DNA of 52,319 nucleotides. Source: Aureimonas sp. Leaf324. Its GTDB lineage: Bacteria; Pseudomonadota; Alphaproteobacteria; Rhizobiales; Rhizobiaceae. Under the pieces are notes generated by a model that saw only the letters and a program-made list of their open reading frames with translations, was not told the DNA's origin and did not search any database. Both the position numbers and the translations under genes were made by a program. Numbering within the stretch: the first letter of the stretch is position 1; each line of letters begins with the position of its first letter. The DNA lies in the NCBI RefSeq assembly GCF_001423245.1, contig NZ_LMOH01000007.1, positions 96,437 through 148,755 on the forward strand. The letters are read 5' to 3'. Of the stretch, positions 1-8,464 are shown piece by piece.

Positions 1-105
1 GGTTCGGGCGCGGCGGTCATCCCGGGCCAGTTCACCGACTTCCGCTCGAGCGGCGACTTCGACTTCCACACGATCACGGCGAAGCTGTCCTACCGCTTCA
101 ACTGA
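1..105 (+). CDS. C-terminal fragment of an outer-membrane beta-barrel protein
   Basis: The reading frame is open from the first base and stops at 103-105, giving 34 residues of a gene that begins outside the window. The fragment ends TITAKLSYRFN. This alternating polar/hydrophobic strand with a penultimate aromatic residue is the usual last strand of Omp25/Omp31-like barrels of alphaproteobacteria and the recognition signal for BAM-dependent insertion. A strong hairpin follows 16 bases later. The assignment rests on this last strand only, so the exact family is uncertain. Confidence 0.55.
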   Translation, partial: GSGAAVIPGQFTDFRSSGDFDFHTITAKLSYRFN

Positions 106-121
106 TCGAGCGTTCCGAAAC

Positions 122-160
122 GAAAAAGCCCGCCGCGTCGAAGGACGCGGCGGGCCTTTT
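122..160. terminator. Bidirectional intrinsic terminator
   Basis: The 12-base arms GCCCGCCGCGTC (128-139) and GACGCGGCGGGC (144-155) pair perfectly around a 4-base loop. They are flanked by AAAAA on the left and CTTTT on the right, so the structure can end transcription from both strands. It separates the barrel-protein gene from the convergent rpiB-like gene. Confidence 0.85.
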
Positions 161-180
161 CATGACGTCGTCGGGAATGT

Positions 181-642
181 TCAGGACGCGTTGTACTTCC
201 GGTCGAGCGCGTCGATCGCGTCGACATTGGCGGCCGACGAGCCGGCCGGATCGAACTCGGATTCCAGGTACTTGTCGACGATCGCCTTGGCGAGCTCGGG
301 GCCGATCACGCGGGCGCCCATCGTAATCACCTGCGCGTTGTTGCTCTTGGCGGCGCGCTCGGCGGAATAGGTGTCGTGCGTCAGCGCGGCTCGGATGCCG
401 GGCACCTTGTTGGCCGAGATGTTGACGCCGATGCCGGTGCCGCAGCACAGGATCGCGCGGTCGTACTCGCCCTCCACCACCGACCGCGCGATGCGCTCGG
501 AGGTCGTCGCATACTTCTCCGAAGCGCCGTCCGGCGCCTGGCTGGCGTCGACGACCGTCAGGCCGGAGCGGCCGGCGAGGTGGTCCTTGATGGCCTGGAC
601 GAGGGGCTGGCCGGCGCTGTCGCCGCCGAGAATGATCTTCAT
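181..642 (-). CDS. rpiB: RpiB/EryI-type sugar-phosphate isomerase (probable D-erythrulose-4-phosphate isomerase)
   Basis: This 153-residue protein is a full-length member of the RpiB/LacAB family of cytoplasmic aldose-ketose phosphate isomerases. The CCGTGIG segment at residues 66-72 carries the catalytic cysteine and phosphate loop, followed by [15 protein letters not shown] (77-90) and [15 protein letters not shown] (100-114). As I recall the EryI protein of Brucella, these blocks match it closely; there the enzyme interconverts D-erythrulose-4-phosphate and D-erythrose-4-phosphate. Start: the ATG at 642 follows an AGGTGAG ribosome site; an upstream in-frame extension is arginine-rich and lacks family similarity. 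It lies 106 bases downstream of the SorC regulator with its own apparent promoter. Ribose-5-phosphate isomerase activity is the main alternative. Confidence 0.88.
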   Translation of the reverse strand: MKIILGGDSAGQPLVQAIKDHLAGRSGLTVVDASQAPDGASEKYATTSERIARSVVEGEYDRAILCCGTGIGVNISANKVPGIRAALTHDTYSAERAAKSNNAQVITMGARVIGPELAKAIVDKYLESEFDPAGSSAANVDAIDALDRKYNAS

Positions 643-707
643 GGGTCTCACCTGATGGTTGAGGAGCGGGTCCGCGGATCCGGACCGACGACGCCGGGGC
701 GCCCTCC

Positions 708-742
708 CGTTCATAATATCGTAGCCTTGTTCAAACGATCAA
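708..742 (-). promoter_or_regulatory. Putative promoter and operator of the rpiB-like gene
   Basis: Read on the minus strand, TTGATC (737-742) and TATTAT (713-718) form a -35/-10 pair separated by 18 bases, upstream of rpiB. Plus-strand GTTCAT (709-714) and GTTCAA (729-734) lie 20 bases apart and overlap this promoter. The same element occurs twice in the regulator-tkt intergenic region, so this is a candidate SorC-family binding site. It is inferred from pattern only. Confidence 0.5.
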
Positions 743-748
743 GATATC

Positions 749-1720
749 TCAGCCACCCTTGGTCGCCTGATCGAGCGCGAGAATGCCATGCGCGTTGGCG
801 AGCGAGGTGGCGATGACATCGATCGCTCCGGTCCGCAGCGCCGCCAGGATCGGCATGGCCTTGGTCGGCTCGGCGGCCACCGCGATCGTCGTCGGGATCG
901 CTCGGATGTCGGCGAGGCGCAGGCCGACGACACGGCCGCCGAGGATCTCGTTCCGCTCGCGCCCGTCGATGTCGTAGAAGTCGTAGCCCATGAGATCGCC
1001 GACGATCCCGGCGGCACGGGCGCTGAGGAGTTCTTCCCGGCGAAACCAGCCCATCCGCGCCATGTGGCTTTCCTCGCCGAGGTCGCCGATGCCGACCAGC
1101 GCGAAGGCGGCGCTTCGCCCGAGATCCAGCGTCTGCTTCACGGTCGGGTTCGCCATCAATCCGGCGCGCAGCGTGGCGTCGGGCACATAGGCCGGCGCAT
1201 AGAGCGTTTCCGGCACCCCGCCGAAGCGGCGCGCGAGCTTGCGGCAGATGTGGTCGGCATTCGACGGCTCGCCGGCCTGATGCGCGCCGCCCGTGGCGGA
1301 GACGAAGGTCGCATGTTCCAGGAACGGGCGACCGCGCGTCTCGGCGACGGCCGCGATGTTGCGGCCCATGCCGACGGCGACGACCGCACCCTCGAAAAGC
1401 TCGCGCTCCAGATAATCCGCCACCAGCAGCGCCACCTCGGCGCGCTGCGCGTCCGACTCCCGCCGGTCCACCGCGATCAGCGCCGTCTTGACGCCGAAAC
1501 GCTCCCTGAATCGCCGTTCGAGGTCGGCCTCCACCGCGCGGTGGACGCGGATCCGTACGTCGACGATTCCCGCCTCGCGCGCCTGGCGCAGCAGGCGGTT
1601 CACTTTCATGCGAGACAGCCCGAGTTCGGCGGCGATCTCGGCCTGCGTGGCCTGCCCCTCGTAGTAGCGGCGGGCGACCTGCATCATGGCATCGACATCG
1701 GCGGGTGCTAAGGCGTCCAT
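749..1720 (-). CDS. SorC/DeoR-class sugar-phosphate-responsive transcriptional regulator (EryD-like)
   Basis: The 323-residue protein has an N-terminal helix-turn-helix (about residues 25-46, TQAEIAAELGLSRMKVNRLL) and a long C-terminal sugar-phosphate-binding domain. Its GIGDLG and AHGILALD segments are typical of the SorC family. These proteins bind DNA as oligomers and usually leave it when a pathway sugar phosphate binds. The gene is divergent from tkt and shares a 219-base control region with it, and it lies just upstream of the rpiB-like isomerase. The context, with both tetrulose-phosphate isomerases adjacent, suggests a ligand such as an erythrulose phosphate. That ligand is inference; SorC regulators of other pentose or polyol pathways look alike. 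Confidence 0.85.
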   Translation of the reverse strand: MDALAPADVDAMMQVARRYYEGQATQAEIAAELGLSRMKVNRLLRQAREAGIVDVRIRVHRAVEADLERRFRERFGVKTALIAVDRRESDAQRAEVALLVADYLERELFEGAVVAVGMGRNIAAVAETRGRPFLEHATFVSATGGAHQAGEPSNADHICRKLARRFGGVPETLYAPAYVPDATLRAGLMANPTVKQTLDLGRSAAFALVGIGDLGEESHMARMGWFRREELLSARAAGIVGDLMGYDFYDIDGRERNEILGGRVVGLRLADIRAIPTTIAVAAEPTKAMPILAALRTGAIDVIATSLANAHGILALDQATKGG

Positions 1721-1769
1721 GTTCGCTTCCGCAGATCAGGCTTCATGTTGGGCAACGAAATCCCATGCC

Positions 1770-1802
1770 TGTTCATATGCCAGACATGCGTTCATATGAA
1801 CG
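1770..1802. promoter_or_regulatory. Palindromic operator between the SorC regulator and tkt
   Basis: CGTTCATATGAACG at 1789-1802 is a perfect 14-base palindrome. A second copy of its left half, TGTTCATATG, starts at 1770, so the two GTTCATATG cores are 19 bases (about two helical turns) apart. The position between divergent regulator and target genes is what is expected for autoregulation by the SorC protein. Confidence 0.6.
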
Positions 1803-1939
1803 TTTTTCATGTCGCGGTGATTGATTCAAGCGGCGGGGCGTGTTTCTGCTGGCGCAGCATGGGGCGAATCCGGCACCTCCGGTCGCTCCGCCCGAACCGT
1901 GCGGAAGCGCCGCGACCAAGATCGAGGGAGACGACACAA

Positions 1940-3943
1940 GTGGACACGACACAAGCCCCCAGCCTGGATGCCAAGCAGATCCGCGCCATGGCGAGCGGCA
2001 TCCGCTTCCTGTCGATGGACGCGGTGGAGAAGGCCAATTCCGGCCATCCGGGCATGCCGCTCGGCATGTCGGACGCGGCGACCGTCCTGTTCAGCCAGTT
2101 CCTGAAGTTCGACGCCAAGCGCCCGCACTGGCCGGACCGCGACCGCTTCGTGCTGTCGGCCGGCCACGGCTCGATGCTGCTCTACAGCCTGCTGCACCTC
2201 ACGGGCTACGAGGACTTCACGATCGACGAGCTGAAGCGCTTCCGTCAGCTCGGCTCGAAGGCCGCCGGTCACCCCGAGTTCGGCGAGGGCGCCGGCATCG
2301 AGACCACGACCGGCCCGCTCGGCCAGGGTCTCGCCACGGCCGTCGGCATGGCGCTCGGCGAGAAGATCCTGCGCGAGCGCTTCGGCGAGGACCTCGTCTC
2401 GCACTACACCTACACGATCGCCGGCGACGGCTGCTTCATGGAGGGCGTCAGCCAGGAGGCGATCTCGCTCGCCGGCCACCTGAAGCTGAACAAGCTCATC
2501 GTCCTGTGGGACGACAATCGCATCACCATCGACGGCGCGACCGACATCACCACATCGGACGATCTCGCCAAGCGCGTCGAGGCGTCGGGCTGGGCGAGCG
2601 CCGCGGTCGACGGCCATGACCCGGAGGCGGTGGCCGCCGCGATCGACGCGGCGCGCCGCTCCGACAAGCCGACGCTGATCGCCTGTCGCACCACGATCGG
2701 CTACGGCGCGGGCAAGAAGGCCGGCACGTCGGGCGTTCACGGCTCGCCGATCGGCGCCGAGGGCATCGCGTTCGCCCGCGAGCATTTCGAATGGGCGCAC
2801 GAGCCCTTCGTCCTGCCCGACGTCGTCACCGACTTCTGGAAGGCCGTCGGGACGCGCGGCGCGGCGGAAGCCGATGCCTGGGAGAAGCGCCTCGCCGCTT
2901 CCGCCCATGCCGACGCCTGGAAGGCCATCATGGCGGACGGCTTCGACGGCGACGCCGCCGCGATCCTCGCCGACGTGAAGGCGAAGTTCGCCTCCGACAC
3001 AGCGTCGGTCGCCACCCGCAAGGCCAGCCAGACGGTGATCGAGGCGCTGGTCGCGAAGTCCACCAAGCTCATCGGCGGCTCGGCCGACCTCACGGGCTCG
3101 AACCTCACCAAGGCTGGCGCGATGAAGCCGGTGACAGTGCAGGATGCGTCCGGAAACTACATCTACTATGGCGTGCGCGAGCACGGCATGGCCGCCGTCA
3201 TGAACGGCCTGTCGCTGCACGGCGGCTTCACGCCCTTCGGCGGCACGTTCCTGTGCTTCTCCGACTACGCGCGGCCCGCGATGCGCCTGTCGGCGCTGAT
3301 GCACCAGCCTGTCGTCTACGTCATGACGCACGACTCGATCGGCCAGGGCGAAGATGGCCCGACGCACCAGCCGATCGAGCACCTCGCCTCGCTGCGCGCC
3401 ATGCCGAACATGCTGGTCATGCGCCCGGCCGATGGCGTCGAGACGGCGGAGTGCTGGGAAGCCGCGCTCGTCAACACCAAGTCGCCGACGACGCTCGTCC
3501 TGTCGCGCCAGAACCTCAAGGCGCTGCGCACCGGCACGGTGGGCGAGAACCTGTCGGCCAAGGGCGGCTACGTTCTGGTCGAAGCCGAGGGCGGCGCGCG
3601 CCAGGTGACGATCCTCGCCACTGGCTCCGAAGTCGAGATCGCGGTGGCGGCGCAGAAGCTGCTCACCGAGAGCGGCGTTCGCGCGGCGGTGGTGTCCCTC
3701 CCCTGCTGGGAGCTCTTCACCAAGCAGCCGAAATCCTATCGCGACGAGGTGCTGGGCTCGGCGCCGCGCATCGCGGTCGAGGCCGCTTCGCCGTTCGGCT
3801 GGACGCGCTTCGTCGAGGACGAGGACGACGTCGTCGGCCTGCCCGGCTTCGGCGCCTCGGCGCCCGGCGGCGATCTCTACAAGCATTTCGGGCTGACGCC
3901 CGAGAAGGTCGCCGAGAAGGCCCGCGCCAAGGCCGGCGCCTGA
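1940..3943 (+). CDS. tkt: Transketolase
   Basis: This 667-residue thiamine-diphosphate enzyme transfers two-carbon ketol units between ketose and aldose phosphates in the pentose phosphate and Calvin pathways. The N-terminal domain shows ANSGHPGMPLG (32-42), DRFVLSAGHGS (68-78) and the cofactor motif beginning AGDG (161-164). The pyrimidine domain has YGVREHGMAA with the catalytic glutamate and DSIGQGEDGPTHQP. Length and domain order are complete. The chosen GTG at 1940 is preceded by GAGGGAG; an ATG-like frame further upstream would add a cysteine/arginine-rich stretch without similarity. It leads a tkt-tpi-fba run on the plus strand, downstream of a probable SorC operator. It may be a dedicated paralogue rather than the housekeeping copy. 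Confidence 0.95.
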   Translation: MDTTQAPSLDAKQIRAMASGIRFLSMDAVEKANSGHPGMPLGMSDAATVLFSQFLKFDAKRPHWPDRDRFVLSAGHGSMLLYSLLHLTGYEDFTIDELKRFRQLGSKAAGHPEFGEGAGIETTTGPLGQGLATAVGMALGEKILRERFGEDLVSHYTYTIAGDGCFMEGVSQEAISLAGHLKLNKLIVLWDDNRITIDGATDITTSDDLAKRVEASGWASAAVDGHDPEAVAAAIDAARRSDKPTLIACRTTIGYGAGKKAGTSGVHGSPIGAEGIAFAREHFEWAHEPFVLPDVVTDFWKAVGTRGAAEADAWEKRLAASAHADAWKAIMADGFDGDAAAILADVKAKFASDTASVATRKASQTVIEALVAKSTKLIGGSADLTGSNLTKAGAMKPVTVQDASGNYIYYGVREHGMAAVMNGLSLHGGFTPFGGTFLCFSDYARPAMRLSALMHQPVVYVMTHDSIGQGEDGPTHQPIEHLASLRAMPNMLVMRPADGVETAECWEAALVNTKSPTTLVLSRQNLKALRTGTVGENLSAKGGYVLVEAEGGARQVTILATGSEVEIAVAAQKLLTESGVRAAVVSLPCWELFTKQPKSYRDEVLGSAPRIAVEAASPFGWTRFVEDEDDVVGLPGFGASAPGGDLYKHFGLTPEKVAEKARAKAGA

Positions 3944-3963
3944 CGGCTGCGAATACACCCGAA

Positions 3964-4002
3964 CGGGGCCGGCCGAGCACCATCGACCGGCCCCGATCGT
4001 TT
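3964..4002 (+). terminator. Hairpin between tkt and the tpi homologue
   Basis: CGGGGCCGG (3964-3972) pairs with CCGGCCCCG (3987-3995) across a 14-base loop and is followed by the T-rich ATCGTTTCTTC. It may reduce readthrough into the downstream genes and so set their ratio to tkt. The T-run is interrupted, so it may act only as a weak or partial terminator or as an mRNA-stabilising stem. Confidence 0.45.
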
Positions 4003-4035
4003 CTTCAGTCGCTTACGGGAGGAAAGGCGACCCGC

Positions 4036-4800
4036 ATGACCAAGCGTCCCTGGATCGGCACCAGCTGGAAGATGAACAAGACGATCGCGGAGGCCGACGC
4101 CTTCTGCGAGACCGTCGCGAAATCCTCGTGGGCGAGCGACGATCGCGCCCAGCTTTTCGTGATCCCGCCCTTCACCGTCCTTCATCGCGTCTCCCAGTCG
4201 CTCGACAAGACCGACATCATCGTTGGCGCACAGAACGCGCACTGGAAGGACGCCGGCGCCTGGACCGGCGAAGTGTCCCCGGTTCAGGTCAAGGACTGCG
4301 GCGGCCGCCTCGTCGAGATCGGCCATTCCGAACGGCGCGAACATTTCGGCGAGACCGACGAGACCGTCGCGCTGAAGACGGAGGCCGCCGTGCGCCACGG
4401 GCTCGTCGCCCTCGTCTGCATTGGCGACACGCGCGAGGAATACGACGCCGGCCGCACGGCCGAGGCGCTGCGTCGCCAGACCGAGGCGCTGATCTCGCGC
4501 GTCGAGTGGAGCGAGCCCGCCAAGGTCATCATCGCCTATGAACCGGTTTGGTCGATCGGCGAAGGCGGGACGCCGGCCGAACCGAGCTTCGCGAACGAAC
4601 AGCATGCCCGCATCAAGGAGCTGACCCGCGAGAAACTGGGCTTCGCCTTGCCCGTCCTCTACGGCGGCAGCGTCAATCCCGGCAACTGCGTCGAGCTGGC
4701 CAATCAAGAGCATATCGACGGCCTCTTCATCGGCCGTTCCGCCTGGAATGCGGAGGGCTATCTCTCCATCGTGTCCGACGTCGTCTCGTCCCTGTCCTGA
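4036..4800 (+). CDS. Triose-phosphate isomerase family protein, EryH/LerI type (probable L-erythrulose-1-phosphate isomerase)
   Basis: The 254-residue protein is a full TIM barrel with all catalytic residues of triose-phosphate isomerase: Lys12, His97 in GHSERRE and Glu169 in YEPVW, plus the phosphate-binding GGSVNPGN (210-217). It starts [10 protein letters not shown] instead of the canonical GNWKMN and has [20 protein letters not shown] (63-82). As recalled, these features mark EryH/LerI enzymes, which isomerise L-erythrulose-1-phosphate to D-erythrulose-4-phosphate. ATG 4036 follows GGGAGGAAAGG. It sits between tkt and fba, and the RpiB-like protein that would take its product is encoded 4 kb away in the same cluster. 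Residual or main triose-phosphate isomerase activity cannot be excluded. Confidence 0.88.
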   Translation: MTKRPWIGTSWKMNKTIAEADAFCETVAKSSWASDDRAQLFVIPPFTVLHRVSQSLDKTDIIVGAQNAHWKDAGAWTGEVSPVQVKDCGGRLVEIGHSERREHFGETDETVALKTEAAVRHGLVALVCIGDTREEYDAGRTAEALRRQTEALISRVEWSEPAKVIIAYEPVWSIGEGGTPAEPSFANEQHARIKELTREKLGFALPVLYGGSVNPGNCVELANQEHIDGLFIGRSAWNAEGYLSIVSDVVSSLS

Positions 4801-4819
4801 CCCCGCCCGGAGAAACCCC

Positions 4820-5887
4820 TTGGCCCTGATCACGCTTCGCCAGCTTCTCGACCATGCCGCCGAGCACAGCTACGGCGTGCCCGCCTTCAATATCAACAAC
4901 ATGGAACAGGGCCTCGCGATCCTGGCGGCGGCCGCCAAGACGGACTCGCCGGTGATCCTGCAGGCGAGCCGCGGCGCGCGCGCCTACGCCAACGACCTCA
5001 TCCTCGCCCGGCTGATCGAAGGCCTGTCCGAGATGCACCCGGACATCCCGATCTGCATGCATCTCGACCACGGCAACAACGAAGCCACCTGCATCACCGC
5101 CATCCAGCACGGCTTCACCTCGGTGATGATGGACGGCTCGCTGAAGGAAGACGGCAAGTCGCTCGCCGACTACGCCTATAACGCCGCGATCACCCGCCGG
5201 GTGTCCGACATGGCGCACTGGTGCGGCGCTTCGGTGGAGGGCGAGATCGGCGTTCTCGGCAGCCTTGAGACCGGCGGCGGCGAGCAGGAGGACGGCCACG
5301 GCTTCGAGGGCACGCTCGACCACGACCAGCTGCTGACGGACCCCGAGGAGGCCGCCCGCTTCGTCGAGGACACCCATGTCGACGCACTGGCGGTGGCCAT
5401 GGGCACCTCGCACGGCGCCTACAAGTTCTCGCGCAAGCCGGACGGCGACGTCCTGGCGATGAACGTCATCGAGGCGATCCACCAGAAGCTGCCGAACACG
5501 CATCTCGTCATGCACGGTTCGTCCTCGGTGCCGGAAGACCTGCAGGAAATCGTCAACAAGTACGGCGGCCAGATCAAGCCGACCTGGGGCGTGCCGGTCG
5601 AGGAGATCCAGCGCGGAATCCGCCACGGCGTGCGCAAGATCAACATCGACACCGACTGCCGCCTCGCGCTGACCGGCGCGATCCGCAAGGTCTTCGCGGA
5701 GAACCCGGAAGAGTTCGACCCGCGCAAGTATCTCGGCCCCGGCATGGCCGCGATCACCAAGCTCGCAGCCCAGCGCTTCGAGGAATTCGGCACCGCCGGT
5801 CATGCCGGCGGCATCAAGCCGATCGACCTCGCCGACATGGCCAAGCGCTACAAGAACGGCAGCCTCAAGGTCTCGAACGCCGCCTGA
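4820..5887 (+). CDS. fba: Class II fructose-bisphosphate aldolase, Calvin-cycle subtype
   Basis: The 355-residue zinc-dependent aldolase condenses dihydroxyacetone phosphate with glyceraldehyde-3-phosphate; members of this subtype also use erythrose-4-phosphate to give sedoheptulose-1,7-bisphosphate. It opens with [20 protein letters not shown] and shows the zinc/catalytic motif HLDHG (81-85), [17 protein letters not shown] and MHGSSS, as in the CbbA-like subtype. The start is a TTG at 4820, placed seven bases after GGAG. The family's conserved N-terminus begins exactly there, and the upstream frame is out of family. It is the third gene of the tkt-tpi-fba run, 19 bases after the isomerase stop codon. 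A hairpin follows its stop codon. Confidence 0.93.
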   Translation: MALITLRQLLDHAAEHSYGVPAFNINNMEQGLAILAAAAKTDSPVILQASRGARAYANDLILARLIEGLSEMHPDIPICMHLDHGNNEATCITAIQHGFTSVMMDGSLKEDGKSLADYAYNAAITRRVSDMAHWCGASVEGEIGVLGSLETGGGEQEDGHGFEGTLDHDQLLTDPEEAARFVEDTHVDALAVAMGTSHGAYKFSRKPDGDVLAMNVIEAIHQKLPNTHLVMHGSSSVPEDLQEIVNKYGGQIKPTWGVPVEEIQRGIRHGVRKINIDTDCRLALTGAIRKVFAENPEEFDPRKYLGPGMAAITKLAAQRFEEFGTAGHAGGIKPIDLADMAKRYKNGSLKVSNAA

Positions 5888-5897
5888 CGGAGCCGGA

Positions 5898-5918
5898 CGC
5901 GGCGGTCAGGCCGCCGCG
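5898..5918 (+). terminator. Hairpin at the convergent fba / GMC oxidoreductase junction
   Basis: CGCGGCGG (5898-5905) pairs with CCGCCGCG (5911-5918) around the loop TCAGG, followed by CCCCTTTCC. The stop codon of the convergent oxidoreductase gene lies in the loop. The T-run is short, so termination efficiency is uncertain. Confidence 0.45.
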
Positions 5919-7540
5919 CCCCTTTCCTGCGAGACCCCCGCGATCAGGTCCACCGCTCGGCTCGCCAGCGCCATCACCGGCGCGTTGGTGTTGCCGGAGG
6001 GGATCATCGGCATCGCCGAGCAGTCGATCACGCGCAGGCCCTCGACGCCGCGCACGCGCAAGGACGCGTCGAGCACGGCCATCGGATCGTCGTCCGGGCC
6101 CATCGGCGCCGAGCCGACCGGATGATAGTTCGTCTTCACCGTCTTGCCGCAGAACGCCTCGAGGCCGGCGTCGTCCGTCACGTCACGGCCAGGAAGGAGT
6201 TCGTCCCGGATCCTGTCCGACAGCGGGCGCGACGCCAGCACCTCGCGCGCAAAGCGCAGCGAGGCGACCGTGAGGCGCAGGTCGTCGGGATCGCCGAAGA
6301 AGTTCGAATCGACCAGCGGCATCGCGTCGGGATCGCCCGAGCGCAGCCGCACGGTGCCGCGCGCCTTGGGACGCAGGAGACAGGACGTCAGGGTGACGCC
6401 GTGGCTGGGCTTGGCGCTCGACACGTCGCGGTCGAGATAGACGATCGGCGCGCAATAGAGCTGGATCGTCGGCCGCTCACCCCCGTCCGGGTCATAGAAC
6501 AGGCAGGACTCGATGCCCGTCGTCGTCACCGGACCGGAGGCGAAGAGCATGTATTGCAGGCCGTTGCGGACCATAGGCCAGCCTTTGTCCTGACCGAAAT
6601 AGCCGCTCGGCCCCTTGGTCGTCGCGATGACCGGAACCTCGTGGTGGTCCTGCAGGCTGGAGCCGAGGCCCGGCAAGTCGGCGCGGACGTCGATCCCGTG
6701 CTCACGCAGATGATCGGCGGGCCCGAGGCCCGACAGCATCATCAGTTTGGCCGTGTTGTAGGTGCCCGCAGCAAGGAGCACCTCGCGCGTCGCGTTGACG
6801 GTCTTCGCCTGTCCGCCCACGCGGTAGGACAGGCCGACCGCGCGCCCTCCCTCGAACAGGACGCGGTCCACCTGCGCCCCCGTGACGATCGTCAGGCGAC
6901 GGTCGTTCAGGAGGTCGGCGATGAAGGCAGTGACGGCGTCGCAGCGCTCCATCCGCCCATTCCGCAGGCCCATCGTGTGCTGCATCACCCCGACGCCGGC
7001 TTGCCGTGCACCATTGAAGTCCGGGTTCAGCGGAATGCCCATTCCCTGCGCCGTCAGGAGATAGTCCTGCGTCGTGTCGCAGAGCGCGCCGGGATCGGAG
7101 ACGAGGAGCCCCCCATCGATCCCGTGATAGCGGTCGTTGAACTTGGTGTTGCGCTCGAGCGCGCGAAAATGCGGCAGCAGGTCCTCGTAGGCCCAGCCGG
7201 AACCGCCGCCGAGATGGGCGTCCCAGCCGTCGTAATCCTCGCGCTGGCCGCGCATGTAGACCATGGCGTTGACCGCGCTGCCGCCGCCGAGCGCCTTCGC
7301 CTGCGGCACGATCGGCGCCCGCCCGCCGAGGCGCGGCTGGGCGGCGGTCCGATGCATCTCGAGGAAGTCGTCGCGGGCGAGATACTTCATGTACCCGGCC
7401 GGCATGCGCATCAACCGTGCGGTCTTGGCCGGCCCGCGCTCCAGGATCAGGACGCGGGCCCCGTGCTCCTTCACGAGCCGCATGGCGGCGACGCAGGCCG
7501 CCGTTCCGCCTCCGGCGATGACGTAGTCGTAGGCACTCAT
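5906..7540 (-). CDS. GMC-family FAD-dependent oxidoreductase (choline/alcohol dehydrogenase-like)
   Basis: The 544-residue flavoprotein has the N-terminal dinucleotide fold VIAGGGTAACVAAMRL (7-22) and the GMC signature around GGGSAVNAMVYMRGQ. The C-terminal domain has NYHPVGSAPMG, which contains the catalytic histidine, and NTNAPVMALASRA. GMC enzymes oxidise primary alcohols, choline or sugars at FAD; homologues of this length feed electrons to the respiratory chain or oxygen. ATG 7540 follows GAGGAAG. The gene ends a minus-strand run after a ROK kinase and an inositol-monophosphatase-like gene, which suggests a polyol or sugar-derived substrate. The sequence does not identify it. No signal peptide is seen. 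Confidence 0.85.
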   Translation of the reverse strand: MSAYDYVIAGGGTAACVAAMRLVKEHGARVLILERGPAKTARLMRMPAGYMKYLARDDFLEMHRTAAQPRLGGRAPIVPQAKALGGGSAVNAMVYMRGQREDYDGWDAHLGGGSGWAYEDLLPHFRALERNTKFNDRYHGIDGGLLVSDPGALCDTTQDYLLTAQGMGIPLNPDFNGARQAGVGVMQHTMGLRNGRMERCDAVTAFIADLLNDRRLTIVTGAQVDRVLFEGGRAVGLSYRVGGQAKTVNATREVLLAAGTYNTAKLMMLSGLGPADHLREHGIDVRADLPGLGSSLQDHHEVPVIATTKGPSGYFGQDKGWPMVRNGLQYMLFASGPVTTTGIESCLFYDPDGGERPTIQLYCAPIVYLDRDVSSAKPSHGVTLTSCLLRPKARGTVRLRSGDPDAMPLVDSNFFGDPDDLRLTVASLRFAREVLASRPLSDRIRDELLPGRDVTDDAGLEAFCGKTVKTNYHPVGSAPMGPDDDPMAVLDASLRVRGVEGLRVIDCSAMPMIPSGNTNAPVMALASRAVDLIAGVSQERGAAA

Positions 7541-7626
7541 CGCAGTTCGCTTCCTCGATCGGGCGATGTCGTTGCGTGCGCCGCCTCGCCCCCCGAAGGT
7601 TGCCGAGTTGCGGCGCCGAAGCAAGC

Positions 7627-8418
7627 TCAGTCGTAGCGGGCGAGATCGCTCAGGGACGGGAAGAGTTCCGGCGAGGCGGCCACCAGCGCATTGCCGGAGA
7701 ACAGGCTGTCGCCGGACAGGAAATCGCTGACCTGTCCGCCCGCCCCCTCGATCACCGCCATCGCGCCGAGGCAGTCGTAGGCGTTGATATGGGACTCGAC
7801 GTAGCCGATCAGCCGGCCCGCCGCGACATAGGCGAGCGACAGTGCCCCCGATCCGTCGCGATAGAACATGCCGCCGGCTTCGAGCAGGCGCTGGAAGACC
7901 GGCAGGAGATCCGACGGCGGGCGGCGGGTCGAGTATCCCGTCGCAACCAGCCCCTCACGCACGCTGGCAGCGGTGCGGACACGGATCGGCTTGCCGTTCA
8001 GCGTCGCGCCCCGCCCGGCGCCGCCGGCGAAGAGCTCGTCGCGCACGGGTGCAAAGACCAGCCCGAAGCGGTTGATGCCGCCCTCGACGAAGGCGATCGA
8101 GATGCACCAGCTCGACATGCCGCAGACGAAGGGCTGCGTGCCGTCGATCGGATCGACCACCCAGATGCCCTGGCCCGGCGCGAATTCGCTGCGCCCACTC
8201 TCTTCGCCGAAGAAGGCATCGTCCGGGAAGCTCTCGGCCAGCCGGCCTCGGATCAGCTTCTCGACGGCGACGTCGGCCTCGCTGACGACGTCCTGGAGGC
8301 CCTTGGACGCGATCGTCAGGGTCTCGACACGGGCGAAATAGTCGAGGGCCAGCGCTCCGGCCTCGCGGATCAGCGCGAGGGCAAGGTCGAAGCGGCGGTC
8401 GAGTTCGCTGGACTGCAT
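7627..8418 (-). CDS. Inositol-monophosphatase-family sugar phosphatase (histidinol-phosphatase-like)
   Basis: The 263-residue protein carries the metal-binding residues of the lithium-sensitive phosphatase family: GEES (71-74), DPIDGT (89-94) and AYDCLGA near residue 220, which supplies the last aspartate. These Mg2+ enzymes hydrolyse phosphomonoesters such as inositol-1-phosphate, histidinol phosphate or sugar bisphosphates. The usual aromatic before the final aspartate (WD) is replaced by YD, as in several histidinol-phosphatase-like members. ATG 8418 follows AAAGG. It lies 46 bases after the ROK kinase gene and 86 bases before the GMC gene, all on the same strand. The substrate is unknown; a histidine-biosynthesis role is not supported by the neighbours. 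Confidence 0.85.
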   Translation of the reverse strand: MQSSELDRRFDLALALIREAGALALDYFARVETLTIASKGLQDVVSEADVAVEKLIRGRLAESFPDDAFFGEESGRSEFAPGQGIWVVDPIDGTQPFVCGMSSWCISIAFVEGGINRFGLVFAPVRDELFAGGAGRGATLNGKPIRVRTAASVREGLVATGYSTRRPPSDLLPVFQRLLEAGGMFYRDGSGALSLAYVAAGRLIGYVESHINAYDCLGAMAVIEGAGGQVSDFLSGDSLFSGNALVAASPELFPSLSDLARYD

Positions 8419-8464
8419 GATAGGCCTTTCGGGAATCGGATAAGATGCGAGGAGCGTGCCGTCG

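Noticed and set aside
1826-3958. 710-codon open frame opposite transketolase
   Set aside because: Covered by tkt with all its motifs; the antisense product has no recognisable sequence.
6122-7636. 504-codon open frame opposite the GMC oxidoreductase
   Set aside because: Antisense shadow; no motif, and the GMC gene explains the region.
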